Assembly: GCA_918026815.1 (NCBI GenBank)
Contig: CAKJVC010000011.1
Location: 62,001-126,000 of the forward strand
Reading direction: 5' to 3'
Origin: Chalara sp. BL73
Lineage: Eukaryota; Ascomycota; Leotiomycetes; Helotiales
DNA length: 64,000 bases
Shown here: in pieces, positions 11,580 through 23,836 of the stretch
Numbering within the stretch: position 1 is the stretch's first letter
How the letters are laid out: each line of letters begins with the position of its first letter
The notes under the pieces: model-generated
The model's database searches: none
What the model was told of the DNA's origin: nothing
Seen by the model: only the letters and a program-made list of their open reading frames with translations
Program-made: the position numbers and the translations under genes

Positions 11580-12429
11580 TGTGTTTTGGTTGTATAGAGC
11601 AGTGTTGGTTAGAGATATGGTGGCTGGGATTCAATCTGGATAGAAAACCTAGTGGGAAGCCTTTCTATGGCATGGAAGTTCTTATAATATATATTCCCTA
11701 CCTATGCTTCATCATCAGAACATCGTCCAAGAATTGAAGATAGCGGGGTCCCCGCAAAGTCCCAAGCCTTGACTTCGTTCGACGAAGTTCTGACTCTGTA
11801 TATCCATCAATATGGTCGCATCCCGTCTTCAGCCTGCGATACTTCGCCGTTTGACCCCGCAAACTTAAAGTCTTGTCATACAAAATTATGAACCATTGAA
11901 TTTCCCTCATCAACCGGAACCTCGAGTTGCAAGTGGAATCATTGTTTTGTTTCGTCATACGGATAAGTGCCGAGATATATTGCGCTATAGATTGAATGGC
12001 AAAAGAGGCGGGACAAGACGGGCTTAGTGCAGGAAAATTATAGTAGCAAACACATTTTTTAATCCATGTGAGCTTCTAGAAGAACTCTCTAGATTAATTT
12101 GAAGTACTATAGTACGTTGGCTGCCAGTCTATTCTTAGACGGCTTAGCTATGTGGTGGGATATTAGAGTACTGTTAGGCTTCTGTCCTGTTTCCCCAAAA
12201 CAGCTAAACATCCTAAGAAACGGATGTATATACTAGCAAAATCTTGCTGTGCCGCATCGCTAACTGCCAAGTCGGATTTCCTTTCCGAATGGTGGTATTG
12301 ATAGCTGGTAATCTAAGGCCTTGGTCCTTATATATTGGTTCCCAAGGCGTTGCTTTTTCGCAACGTCTCTTGGATGAGCGAGCAATGAAAGCGCCAATAA
12401 GGTGCAATCTGCAAACCAAGGCAAACGGT
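11580..12429. other. Intergenic, about 850 bp
   Basis: AT-rich spacer between the start of the secreted-protein gene and the 3' end of the BTB gene, which are transcribed in the same direction. No supported gene. Confidence 0.5.
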
Positions 12430-13541
12430 TCAAGTTTCCTCCACCTCAAATAAGCCGATCTTTCTTGCGGTAGTTTTTTCTTGACTGATTTCTTTGGGGA
12501 TACAATCCATAAGCACAACAGTCAACTCCAGCAGCATTTCTTTTGGAAAGTCTTCCGCATCCTCAATCACTAATATACTAATTAGCAAGTGCTCATCGGA
12601 GTATATCAAATCAATTTAACAAGCCCAAAAGATGCAAGCGATTACAATACTATATTAGAAGTTTGAAAGAAGAAAAGGCTTACATCTATCTCGATGCATA
12701 TTGAATGCGCACTGCTGCACCAGCAATTTCCTCAATGGGCTTTCTGGAGCTGTATTCTCCCAGACATAGCTTAGACATTTCGTGTTGGTCATTCCGAAAC
12801 GGTTTCGCAATAACTCAATCTCCCGTATCACCCTATTTTGTAGCTTTGGTATCAAGAGCCTATCGGCCAGCACATAGAGCTCAGCCAGTGTCATATCTTC
12901 TTCTGCCTTTAATTCCTTGTTCAAATTGATACAAGATTGACTTCGATGTTGAACAACCAGATCCTGGGAATAGCTCCATTTTACAAGCATGCGACAGCAA
13001 GCTTCGCTGGTGTCGTCGAGAGTATAGGTTTGCGTGGAGCGTCTAATCAAAAGAGTTAACATGTTTATCAAGTATCTGCAGAAGCAGAAAGGCTGCGGAA
13101 CCATATCCGGAGCTCAAGTAGCAAGACAAAGAAGCTACCGCTTAGCTCTACCACTGCCACCTGGGCTCACCACTCCCGTCGCAGAAGAAACCAGTGAGAA
13201 GGAAGACATACTCCGCAAACCTGCCAGTCAATGCAGCTTTAAATACTGGCGAAACCTTGCAGGCTAGGTCTTTATGTATCAAGAGAGGAACGCTATTCGG
13301 ACCAGCATAGAGCGTAATGACAGGGCTTTGAGGATCCCTAGAGAACAGACAACGTTTTAGCACGAAGCACTAGGTGACCAAAAAAATAATGCCTTCTCAA
13401 ACTTCGAGAAACCTCTACAGGTACTGAAAATGCCACATACCAGCTTCGAGGATCCTGTCGTTTCTCAACACGCCCGGCAGCGACTCTATGTCCTCCAACA
13501 TCTGGTTCTTGCTTAATCCGTGCGCTAGCCCTTTTCACCAT
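12430..13541 (-). CDS. BTB/POZ domain protein
   Basis: Four exons (13541-13441, 13337-13212, 13042-12684, 12569-12430) join in frame to 241 residues. After a basic head, the BTB fold begins at about residue 38 with VITLYAGPNSVPLLIHKDLAC, KVSPVFKAALTGRFAE, then TYTLDDTSEACCRMLVKWSYSQ, and ends with a helix pair TLAELYVLADRLLIPKLQN. This is the fungal BTB pattern in which residues after the domain (NTKCLSYVWENT) form short helices. Such proteins usually serve as protein-interaction modules, sometimes as cullin-3 adaptors. No second domain is visible, so the partner and role are unknown. Confidence 0.87.
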
Positions 13542-14009
13542 TGTGTCTTTGCTCGTCTTAGGTATTTCTCAGCAGGAGACAACTGTTGAGCTCATGGAAA
13601 AGAGAGTTTTACGGCTTGCAAATGTTAGTTTGCAACGCGTTGGTGTTGGGTAGACGTGAAAGCGGGGTTGTGTAGCGGGGTATATCCAGAGGAGTCACTT
13701 TCTGGACATATGATATTCACCCACAACAAGTCTTAGAGATATTCTTGCATCATAAGTAGCTTAGAGGGGCGTTGTGATATGTATTTAGGATTGTCCCCCT
13801 ATTCTGAGGAATATTGGGCGGGTTATCTTTAGGATCGGCGTGGGGCATTTTCGTCTTTTACAAGAATTAAAGCACCCGTCAAGCAATTTCTGAAGTCCTA
13901 AATTCATACTATATATCACTATTCACGTTGTCAAATGGCAAGTGCCACAACCTCCGTTCTACGTACTGTACGGTACATGACTTTGCGCCTCATAGTGCAT
14001 GATACTTCC
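13542..14009. other. Intergenic, about 470 bp
   Basis: Spacer between the BTB gene start and the 3' end of the HET-domain gene. Nothing identified. Confidence 0.5.
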
Positions 14010-16099
14010 TCATACCAAGTGGAAATAAGTGAGTGGGACGCCGCGCTCCTTCAGTGCAGCAGACGTAAGGCGGGGGTCTTTCCATGACCCTTTATTTGTA
14101 TCTGTATTCCAGAATATTAGTAGGCGCATTTGGCCGTCAGCATTGAGCTCCTCGTCATAGAAATATTCATCAGAAAGGTCGTTGCTGTCTAAATAACGCG
14201 GGATCCAGCTGTCAGGGAGAGGCCCTAATCTGGGGTCAACTTGTGTCATCGTGTTACCGTGCGTGTAGATGTCGAAGAAGGAGCCGCCCACATCTTGCTT
14301 CATCGAAAATCCCCATCCAAATGGGAGATGTCCCAAAAACGCTTCAACATGCATCATACCGTGTAAGTAGCATTCGCCTACTACCTGATAATAGTGCTCT
14401 GGCCCGTTGACCGGGCGTAATATAAAAGGATTAGATGCGCCAAGGGCTACAATCACTTGGTCTCCAGGTTGGCTTGCTGCAGGACAGAGCCCGATGTATC
14501 CGTTATCTGTAGTGAAGAACGCTCTTCCAGACGTCCATTTTCTTAAGAGCATAAGGAATAACGCTTTGGCTCGAAGATTTTCACCAGCATCATTTTCCTC
14601 ATCCCTCGTGAGGTGCATATAAACACTATTGAGTTCATCCGTACTCGGAAAGTCACCATAATTTGTGTTCATGACTCCTTCCGTTTGACCGCCAATAAGA
14701 GTGCTAACAAAAGCCTCAAAAACGGTAGCGCCATCCCGATAGGTATCAGTAAGAAGACCTGGAGGTTCCCATAAGCGGATCAATGCGAGAAGTTTAGACG
14801 ATTGTATGTCACCAGGAATTGATGAGGTAACTTTGGTGATCGTAGCTGTCACAATTCCGTGCACATCAAGTATTGAATTACTTTCACTGTATTTTGTTTC
14901 TGAGGAGGACAATCCAGATGAGCGATAGTCCAACAGTACACTGGCCAAGTTTGGCACTGAGAAATCTGGCACCCAAGAAGGTAATTGCAAATTGGAAGGG
15001 GACACTTTCATTTCGCACAGGTCCAGGATTTCCAGGTTTTTGTAGTAGTTGATGTAGCCTAGCGTAAAGGCTGTGTACATATCTTCTATGCTTTTTAAAT
15101 AGTCTGGTTGGATTCTTATCTCAGGTGAGAGTAAGCTGTTAATTGCATAGATGCGGTCCCTTGGGTCTCTACAATGCGATGCCTTCGTAATTGCCAGTAA
15201 AGTTATATCTGATGAGAGCCCATCCCTCTCCCTAATAATACGATACGCTCGATCTAAGTTAGATCTTGAAGACTTACGTAATCAGATATCGGTGAGCTTA
15301 ATTGGATATGAGCATATATCCAGACTACGGCAGCTGCAAACGGGGCCCACGGCACCCAGTACTCTCCTGCTCTCACAACAGCTTCAGTGGCAAGTCTTAT
15401 TTCTTGACTTATCCATAACCTAGAGAAATATTCTCGATTGAAAAGAGCCTTGATTGCAGTCCATCGAGCGTGCTCTGACCTGTTCTTATTCTGGTGTTTC
15501 TCCAGATTCCAGGTCCAGCTGCCTGGTTCAACGCTGATTCTCTGCTGATAGATTTTTATATCGCGACCAAGTCTGCTCATAGACTCGATCGCAAGAGAGC
15601 TGCTATCAGCTTCAGGACCTAGCCAGACGACAACTTGGCTTGCCTTCGCAAAAATTTCACCCATTCTCCCAACTTGAATGCTCTTCTCAGTATTATCTTT
15701 TTGGTTTATACAGATTGCATCAATCCATAAGGTCTGCGACTTCGTGGGGTGCCGCAAATGCTGTAAAGCAACCAGAAGGTTCTGGGTGACGTTCAAGGTC
15801 GTGTCGCTTCCCCAGTGCTTGCGAACATAAATTGTACCAGGATCGTTGGTAGATCCCCACTGAGATCACAGAATCAGTTGCGGAGCTAAAACAATGATGC
15901 CGGGGAAACGATTTGGCAAGCTTACGACATATGAGAGACTCTCGTACTTTTGAGTTTCACTAGCATGAAATATTTTTATCTTAATCCTGGAATTCGGTAT
16001 GCCGGGCTTGAGGGAAAGGAGTCTGATCTGATTCGTGGCTAAGGGTTTGTAGACATACGGCTCCAAAGCTTTCTGATCTCCTCGTCGACTTGACTTCAT
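14010..16099 (-). CDS. Heterokaryon incompatibility (HET) domain protein
   Basis: Three exons (16099-15926, 15859-15278, 15227-14010), 657 residues. The HET domain covers about residues 50-200: ESLSYV|WGS at the exon 1/2 join, then LWIDAICINQKDNTEKSIQVG and VVVWLGPEADSS, the three diagnostic blocks, followed by FNREYFSRLWISQEI. The region after the domain has DPRDRIYAINSLLS, another family hallmark. HET proteins can trigger cell death when incompatible hyphae fuse, but most paralogues have no assigned partner. The second intron is 50 nt and must use an acceptor ending gag to keep frame; no other splice works. The remaining C-terminal 400 residues contain no NACHT, ankyrin or WD repeats that I can see, so this is a stand-alone HET protein. 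Confidence 0.92.
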
Positions 16100-17887
16100 T
16101 GTGATAGAAGATTTTTGTTAACCTTTGTAGCAAATTGGCTAACAATGCTGTGAAGACGTCACAATTTTGCCTCTCTTTTTGGGCCAGGATTTCGCAACCC
16201 AATAAACGAATGGAGACAGGCTGCCTCCTTCGTCGCTATCTTCCAAGCACCGCGGAACGTCATGAACGAAAATAATCGAAGGATATCAGAGTCCAAAGGA
16301 AGGTTGAACGAAGTTCACTTCCATATAATTTGAAGAGGGCAGTGTAACATCTACCAGTTATCGCGATTCTAAGCAGCGAATGATACGCTATCCTAGACGC
16401 CATCCATTCATGTTTCTGTAACACCACCCCTGCCGCCAAATATTCTCGACCAGACAAGCCTTCATCAGGGACAGCTATCAAGCGAACCACTGCGATTGGT
16501 CAGTAGTCAGCAAAGAAAACGACGTCGAAATACTCAGCTGAGATGCGTAGATCTTGAAGCTATTCCCAGTCCCACATCTGCTACGACCAGAGCTCGACAA
16601 ATATCTCCAAATCCATCAAAAATAAGCTTCGGACCTCTCTCATATCTTATCGGTCCGTCAAACAGAGCTCAATAAGCGAAGATGAGGACAGGGCATGCAT
16701 CATAGCGCCTGTCAGCACCATAGCTTTTATTCAGCTCTCATTAAATCAGCTCGCTCAAGTCCTCAGATATGCTTTCGAGAAAGTCTGGTCATGCCCAAAA
16801 AGGCGTTTCTTGCGAAGCTTCCATGTTTGCCCACGAACCCCCAAGGCTCCATCGGAACTACTACCGAAGGATACCCGGACCTAAATGACGCCTTCCCGGT
16901 GCACACCCGTCATCTGCCCGACAGGCATTGAAGCGAGCGATCTACATGTATGCTCAGACGAGACGTAGATCAAGAAACCTTATATGATAGAACCTCACTT
17001 ATGACATATTGACATGCTGTGAAGGATCTCACGAGTGCATCATCTTGGCAAATTCTGTAATAGACCAAAATATGAGTTTTCCATGCTTGAACTGCGCATG
17101 AGTGCATACTTGATCCGCGAAAATGATAATCAGATAATGACTATGTAATATTAAGAGTGCTTAAAAATAGTTAGATACACTGCGATGCATGTGTATTTTG
17201 GCACAATACACCATCTCCCCGATTCTTTTTACTCGTAATTGGATGTATCAGCAGCTCTCAGGGTGGCAAAGTAGAAGTGTATGTCAAACCAAGAGATTAT
17301 ATCGATGCGCATAGTAAAAGAACGAAACTTAGGCATGTTCCGTTGACCTTTTCTTGAATGTCGCAAAGGCTTATATCGAAATTTAGAATTCATTATTTGG
17401 AAGGTGACGGCAAGCTCCTCTGGTACGGAAATTTCCAGGTCATTACCACTTGCATACCACGCGATAGAGCAAGGGGACTGTTGTTCCAGTATAGTGCCGG
17501 AGGCTGATCCTATCTTTGTCTAGGTAGTTCCAACCGAATTCGTCTATGAAACTGTATCCTATGATTTGGATGAAGTGAAGATGCAGATCGTACAATGGCA
17601 AAGGAAGATCATTGCCCCGTTGTAGAGCTGAAGAGTCGTTCGCTGTCCTGTCTGTCTACATGCATTCTGGTGGTGATTTTCGCAAACCTTCCGCTTGCAA
17701 TCTTATCCCCAGCTGTCTTACAACCAGCTCCTCGAGCGCATGAACGCATCAGGGCACATATATAGAACAACATGTATAAATATGACCATGTTCCCCAGGC
17801 TATTCCATTCCGCAAGATATGACATTCTTACCCAACATTCTTCAGAAAGCAATACTCCAAGACCCAAAAAAAACACAGAAATAAACC
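16100..17887. other. Intergenic, about 1.8 kb
   Basis: No exon could be supported on either strand; open frames are short and lack splice partners. It lies between divergently transcribed genes (HET gene leftward, CAP gene rightward). Confidence 0.5.
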
Positions 17888-18536
17888 ATGCATTTTTCAA
17901 TCCCAGCCACATTCCTCCTCGTCACCACCACAACAGCTATCCCTTTCCTCACCCCACGCGCCCCCTCCCAAGCCTACACCAACGACTCCAAATTCCAATC
18001 CAGCATCCTAGCAGCCCATAACGCCTACCGCGCGCATCACTCCGCGCCGGCGCTCAAATGGGACGCCACGCTCGCCGCCTTCGCCTCGGACTACGTGCGG
18101 CCGTGCAACTTCAAGCATTCCGGCGGGCCGTACGGGGAGAACCTGGCGGCCGGCTACGCCAACCCCACGCATGCGGTCAACGCCTGGGGCGACGAGCGCA
18201 AGTACTATAATTACAACAAGCCTGGGTTTTCTTCGAAGACGGGGCACTTCACGCAGGTTGTTTGGATCGGGACGACGAAGGTTGGGTGCGGGCGTGTGGC
18301 TTGTAATGGGAAGAATGGTTCGTGTTCCCCTCCCCCCCCCCCTTTTTTTTTCCCCCTTTGATTTCGGCCTTGCGTTTGTCTGTGGTAGGTGGGTGGCTGG
18401 TAAAGAGATATGTTAATTTGTTTCGGTGATAGGCGTTCCGGGTTATTACATTGCTTGTGAATATAGCCCCCCCGGAAACGTGGGCGGAAACAATAATCAA
18501 TACTATAAAGACAATGTGAAGCCGCAGAAGAAGTGA
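17888..18536 (+). CDS. Secreted CAP-superfamily (PR-1-like) protein
   Basis: Two exons (17888-18317, 18433-18536), 177 residues. A signal peptide (MHFSIPATFLLVTTTTAI) is followed by a CAP domain: SILAAHNAYRAHHSAPALKW, CNFKHSGGPYGENLAAGY, GHFTQVVWIGTTKVGCG, and in exon 2 GYYIACEYSPPGNV. The CAP cavity residues (His in AHNAYRAHH, Glu of GENLA, His of GHFTQ) are present. Fungal CAP proteins such as yeast Pry bind sterols and fatty acids and are exported; this function is by family. The intron holds a long C-run/T-run (about 18330-18356). The first exon is strongly G+C rich compared with the flanks. The end KDNVKPQKK is unremarkable. Confidence 0.93.
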
Positions 18537-19254
18537 AGCGCAGCGATACGGTATCCTAGGGCGGCGAAGTCGAGGACAAGTCCGCCGTTTGTACGATGTG
18601 TATATGGAAGGTGTGTTAATGCTTGCATTGTTTATCTGGTCCTTGATCTTTTTCCTTGGACTCGTACGGAGGGTGCATTGATCCTGTATAATTATTAGCT
18701 GCTGTTCGTCATTTTGTACTTGTACGTGGCCATTGTGCCAATCCTGTATTATTATATGGCTGGTGTACGTTATCTCGTACTTGTACTTGTACGGACTCAG
18801 GGGCTGATACTTGTAATTTATATGGCTGTCGCTCGTTTGTATATAGCTGATATGTTATTTGTACGTATAAGTGTATATAACTGTCACTCGTTTTCTGGTG
18901 TCTGTATGTAGTCAGCACTCTTAATACTTGAATCTTATCAGATTGAATATTTTGCATGAAGAGGTCTATAATTATGGCCGTGACTTTAACGAGAATATTA
19001 TAGACACGCCAAACTTACACAATCACTAATACGCTTTATATGCCACAAAGGATTTGATTGAGCTTATTAAGGCGAAGTGTTCTGCTAAATATGTATATGT
19101 CCCCGAGAAGATTTTCGACGAGATTTGTGATTAGTTAACTGATCTGCTAAGCGAGGAAGAAAAAGGGGCGTTGAATGTTGGAGCAAACCGGTCAGGTCAT
19201 GTGAAAGCACAAAGCGCCTCAAATTTGCATACCGGTACTTATCATTCGAATATA
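18537..19254. other. AT-rich spacer with degenerate tgtac repeats
   Basis: About 720 bp between two convergent genes. Within 18700-18900 the short words tgtact, tgtacg, gtatat and atatggctg recur irregularly, reading like a decayed minisatellite. No coding exon is visible. Confidence 0.5.
18695..18905. repeat. Degenerate low-complexity repeat
   Basis: Irregular recurrences of cttgtac/ttgtacg, of tatatggctg and of cactcg/gctcg(t)tt over about 200 bp. The unit is not constant, so this is a decayed or imperfect tandem array and not a clean microsatellite. Confidence 0.4.
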
Positions 19255-20409
19255 TCACCTTTCTTTAATCTCAAATCCATCAATCTCCACGGGCAGACCG
19301 GACCGCATCGCCCTCTTAACAGCCTCACAAACCACCAACGCGCGCAACCCCTCTTCACCCGTACAACTCGGCTCTTCACGCCCTCTCACCACATTAACAA
19401 AGTGCTGAACTTGCATATCAAACGGCACCACTTCCTTATCCACCGTCAACTCCTCCCTAACCAGCTCCTCAGCCCACGACCTCTCCTTCCTCCCGTCATA
19501 GCTCCACCTGGTCAGATCCGGCACGCTCAACGACGCCTCCGTGCCCAAAATCCTGTAAAACCCACCCGCGGCATGCTCCTTTCCAGAGTGAGGAACCATC
19601 GGGTTCTCGCCCGTGCCCGCCTCGAAGTTCCAAGGGCTCGGCACCGCATCACTCAGCACAAACGTGCCTACGACGCCGCTTCTAAACCTCAAAAGAACAG
19701 CGGCGCCCTCCTCGGCAGCGAAACCCCTCGTCTTCGGCGTCGGCAGCGCAGACACGAGGTCGATGGGTCCAAGCAGGTATTGCAGCAGGTCAACCTCGTG
19801 AATCAAATTAATCAAGACCACACCACCACCATCTCCATCCCGCCTCCACGCACCGATACCGTCAAAATACGCAGGCGGCTTGCACAAGCACCAGCTTCCC
19901 TGCACCGCGATCACCTTCCCCAGGCTCTCATCCGCCAATGCCTTTTTGGCGGCGAGGAGGTACGGGTTGAAGCGTCGATGGTGCCCAACCAGCAGCTTCA
20001 CGCCGGCTTCGCGGGCGGCGCTTATGAGTTTGATGCCGTCGGGGATGGTGGTGGAGACAGGTTTTTCTACGAGGACGTGGATGCCCGCGGCGATGAGCTC
20101 GAGGGCGAGCGGGACGTGCGTGTTGTTTGGGGTGCAGATAATGGCTGCGAGCGGACGGTGCGGAGAGCCGAGCAAAGCGGATATGCTGGGATAGTGCGGC
20201 GCGTTAATGGATGCGAGAGTTGTGGCGGCGGGGGGAGCGGGGTCCACGAGTGCGGTTAGGTTGGCGGATGCGTTATTGATTATGGAGACGGCGTGGCGCG
20301 GCCCGATGTGGCCTGTGCCTATGATTGCTATATCGAGCTTGACTTCTGAAGTCATTGTGGGAGGAGTAATTGATCTATATTCGAGGTGGATGGGGATGGT
20401 ATCTCCCAT
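19255..20409 (-). CDS. Gfo/Idh/MocA family NAD(P)-dependent oxidoreductase
   Basis: Single-exon gene, 384 residues from the first ATG (20409) or 366 from the ATG at 20355, which precedes the conserved core (SEVKLDIAIIGTGHIGPRHA). That glycine-rich motif is the Rossmann NAD(P)-binding loop. IICTPNNTH and HVLVEKPVSTT carry the EKP lysine typical of the family, and NLIHEVDLLQYLLGPI holds the catalytic-region histidine. Members oxidise sugars, inositols or related polyols, or act in sugar-acid metabolism; substrate cannot be read from the sequence. G+C content is high, which creates a long shadow frame on the plus strand. Confidence 0.92.
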   Translation of the reverse strand: MGDTIPIHLEYRSITPPTMTSEVKLDIAIIGTGHIGPRHAVSIINNASANLTALVDPAPPAATTLASINAPHYPSISALLGSPHRPLAAIICTPNNTHVPLALELIAAGIHVLVEKPVSTTIPDGIKLISAAREAGVKLLVGHHRRFNPYLLAAKKALADESLGKVIAVQGSWCLCKPPAYFDGIGAWRRDGDGGGVVLINLIHEVDLLQYLLGPIDLVSALPTPKTRGFAAEEGAAVLLRFRSGVVGTFVLSDAVPSPWNFEAGTGENPMVPHSGKEHAAGGFYRILGTEASLSVPDLTRWSYDGRKERSWAEELVREELTVDKEVVPFDMQVQHFVNVVRGREEPSCTGEEGLRALVVCEAVKRAMRSGLPVEIDGFEIKER

Positions 20410-20895
20410 GAGTAGAAATTGTGTTCATAAATGGGAGTGAGAACGCGTAAATACAAGTCCGGAGCGAGCAACGGCTAAAGGATTAAGAGAAGGGTGTTCA
20501 TATCCCACTTCTATGACTTAAGTTAGGTATCTTTAGCTTAGGTTAAACCATCTTGCCTAATACCGCCACTTATGATATGAAATGAAAGTTCGAGAGTCGT
20601 TTTAACCTATCAAATATTGCTCGAGGACAAAATCAAATACCGTATATACGGAAGGAGATGAGACATTGATATGGAGAAGAGAATTGTGTAATTGAAGCAC
20701 CGACAAAGAGACCTATCATGCGAAACATTTGCATGTTGTTAATATCCTCCATCTATGTATTTGCTCCTGAGCCTATCGTTGATTTCCAAACAGTTCTCCC
20801 ATGCGCCTTTGCTATGCTAATTCTTTAGTCATTCCATCATCAAAAGACATTACCTCATATCATTTGGGAGCTTGTCCAAAATGCAAAAGGGGAAA
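20410..20895. other. Intergenic, about 490 bp
   Basis: AT-rich stretch upstream of the oxidoreductase start and downstream of the trehalose gene stop. Nothing identified. Confidence 0.5.
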
Positions 20896-23836
20896 CTATG
20901 TTATTTTGGCCAATTTCTGTATGGCGGCCAAAACTCCTGTCATTTATTAGTGTGAGTATGTCAATTTTAGTGGGTGGAATGCATTACCAGTAACACCCTG
21001 AGTGATGGTGAAGCTAGCCTCGGTGTTTCTATTTCCCAAGCTTACAGTCGTAACACTCTCAACGGTCTTATTTCTCTTTAATTCATTTGCCCAGCGGAAA
21101 ATGCATTCGTCTTCTCGACCATCACCAGCAACCATGAGGAAATCGACGGGAGAGCTGTATGACGCGTTGGGAAGAATATTCTTTGTCATACGTGCGAAAA
21201 TCTTCTCGGCGGCTGTGGCCTTGCTCCAGTCAATTGGCTCAACAATGACAGCACCTATGTAATTGTTAGCGATAATTAGCTGGACCTGCACATGCCATAC
21301 CTTCTATTGGAATAGCTCTGACTCGTTGTTCCTCGCAAGCATCGTTGATATGGCTTGCACAATCACCAGCTTGACGAGCAGCACTCTCGTAATCATCGGC
21401 GTCCTTATAGTGGAACACAATACTGCAGTGTCGAGTCTCCACCCACGAGCCTGGAGTTCGCTCCTGATAGTACTTCATGATGCCTTCAACTGACTCCTGC
21501 CAAGCGCGCATCTTCACAGGGTCAGCTAACTCGTACCAGTGTGTCTTCTTAAATTCCTTGATGAAGCAACCATTCTCTGCGATAAGGCCAAGATATGGGA
21601 CGCGCTTGAATAATGTGTCCAATTCTTCGGGCTTACGGCTCGACATGACATAAACAACATTGCGCTCATCCTGAAGGATTTGGTTCAATGCGTCGATTGT
21701 GCGCTGAGGGCTTGTCAAGATGATGCTTGTTGGCGATCCCCAGGAGGCAACTGTTCCCTCATAATCCAGCATGAAAAGTCTGCGTTCTGACTGCTTATAC
21801 TTTTCTCCAAGCATGTTGATAGATAAACGAGGAATCGAAATTGCACCACGGGAATTTTGCTCGTCATAGGCCTTATCAAGTCTCTTGAGGAAGGCAGTAT
21901 GCCAATGGTGGGCAGTGTGATGCATAACAGCGGCATACAGCTTGTCCCATCGAGCCTTTTTCTCTTCGTCGCTCATTTCCAAAGCTTTCTTGATTGCATC
22001 TGCAGTTGCTCGATAATCCCAGGGATTGACAGAAAGCTCATTCCCTCCAAAAACGGATGCACTTCCAGTGAACTCACTCAAGATAAGAGAACCAAATCTG
22101 TTATGACCTTCAAACTTGCCGTCTTGGCAGAAGAGGTATTCGTGTGATGTTAAGTTCATCCCCTCTCGCTGACTCGTAATTAGAAGTGCATCAGCCACAG
22201 TAAGCAGTGCCAGATATTGGGGGTATAGAATATCTTGCTTCAGATACACGACTGGTTGATACGCCAAATTGGCCCACGAAGAATTGACTCGGGTGACGAT
22301 ATCGGAAACAGTTGCATCTAGCTCAGCTTGCTCGGTTGTGGACGTCGCTACTTGAATCATAACTACATTGTCTCGCCACTCGGGGTTCTTGTTCAGGAAG
22401 AGCTCGTAGGCCAATAGCTTTTGTCGAACACCACGCACGTGATCCAACTTGTCTCTTGCAACAATGAGCTTCTTTCCACGATAGCGCTCTTGCATAGCTT
22501 TCAACCATACTTGGAGCTCTGGATCCGCGCGATTCATATTAAGTGCGACAGGATCGATGCCAATAGCAAGATCCACAACATCCACGAACCGATTTTCAAG
22601 TTGAACACCGTCATTGGTAGCTTCGACACAAAGGATTCTGCTACAAGTCTGCAAGAAGTGACGCGCGTACTCCTTAATCTGAAATCCGATGAGGTTGGCA
22701 CCAAGCATACCTTCAAGCAGCTCCTTTCGAGTTGCTAAGCAGCGGAAAACCTCAGATGATGGAAAGGCAACATGAAGGAAGAATCCGATCTTGGCATCTG
22801 GAAGTTTTTCCCGTACCATGGCTGGAACCAGAAGTAAATGGTAATCATGAATCCAGATAACATCTCCACGCTTCCATTCCCTAATGATCTTGTCTGCAAA
22901 GTTCTGGTTGACCTTTCTGTAGAATACCCAGGAATGGTCTTCGTAGGCTTTGCTCTTAGGATTATCAGGAATCTGATAATGGAAGACTGGCCAAAGAATT
23001 TGCTTGCAGTAGTGCGTATAGTGCCCATCAAAGTCACTGTCCTTACAGAAAACGGTAACGGAATCGTATTCAGTAGCCAACCGGTCCTCAATGTCTTGTT
23101 TTCGTTGCGTGTCTTCGAGAGCATCCGTAGGCATGCCCAACGTACCGACCCAGATCTTGTCGTGGAGCTCTCCATTTCGAACAGCTGCTTGCACCGCATT
23201 TCTGAGCCCTCCATTGCCCTGATCTGCGGGTACCACTGTCCAATCGGCATGTGCAAACACTCTGTCGTGACTTTCACTGCGCTCACCTAATTGAGGCTGT
23301 CGAATGCCGGCCCGTCCAAGAGCGGCCGCCTTATCAACCAACTTGTTATGTTTTAGAATATCTGCAGGTGGTGGAGAGCTAGCTCGGGATTGAGGCTGTG
23401 TGAACAGCTTTCCGGAACCCCATGCTGGAGAGTGTGGATCACTCGGCGCAAGGATTGAACGACGAACGCCTTCTTCTTGTTTGGGATAATGGGCTACATG
23501 CAGCTCGGCACTTTCGCCGTCCGGGGCAAAGAATTCTTCGTGGCCATCATCTGCGATTGGAGTATCTGGAGGGGTGATATCTCTTTGTGCAAACAGACTA
23601 GGTTTTTTGGTGTCTAGAGGGGGTTTGGTAGTTTGTCTGCGAGGAGGTTGTGGTGGGGAATGTCGACGGCCTCCAATCGTCGAGGTCGAGGTAGGCAGAG
23701 TGAAATTGATGGTGTTTGGAAGAAAGCTGTACATGAATTAGCAATCTGACAGTGCAGGATAGCTATTGAAAGCTTTGGCAGTAGCGTAAGAAGTTCAATT
23801 GTATGGCACTTACAGAGATACTACAAAGACAGTCAT
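20896..23836 (-). CDS. Trehalose-6-phosphate synthase complex subunit, TPS3/TSL1 type
   Basis: Large subunit of the trehalose synthase complex; by family it stabilises or regulates Tps1/Tps2. Exons 23836-23814, 23726-21301, 21254-20988 and 20936-20896 give 918 residues starting MTVFVVSLFLPNTINF. A proline/serine-rich head is followed by a GT20 glycosyltransferase domain (WIHDYHLLLVPAM, FFLHVAFPSSEVFRCL) and a C-terminal HAD phosphatase-like domain from about residue 655. Catalytic sites look degenerate: GT20 reads ARDKLDHVRG where the active enzyme has DRLDYIKG, and the HAD loop reads DYEGT, with Glu at the second acidic position. Both changes fit a regulatory subunit; Tps2 is the alternative. 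The 5' two-thirds (to 21934) is inside the 6.47-kb duplication. Confidence 0.9.

Noticed and set aside
19171..20259. Plus-strand frame of 362 codons
   Set aside because: Antisense to the Gfo/Idh/MocA gene, caused by high G+C codon bias; no recognisable motifs.
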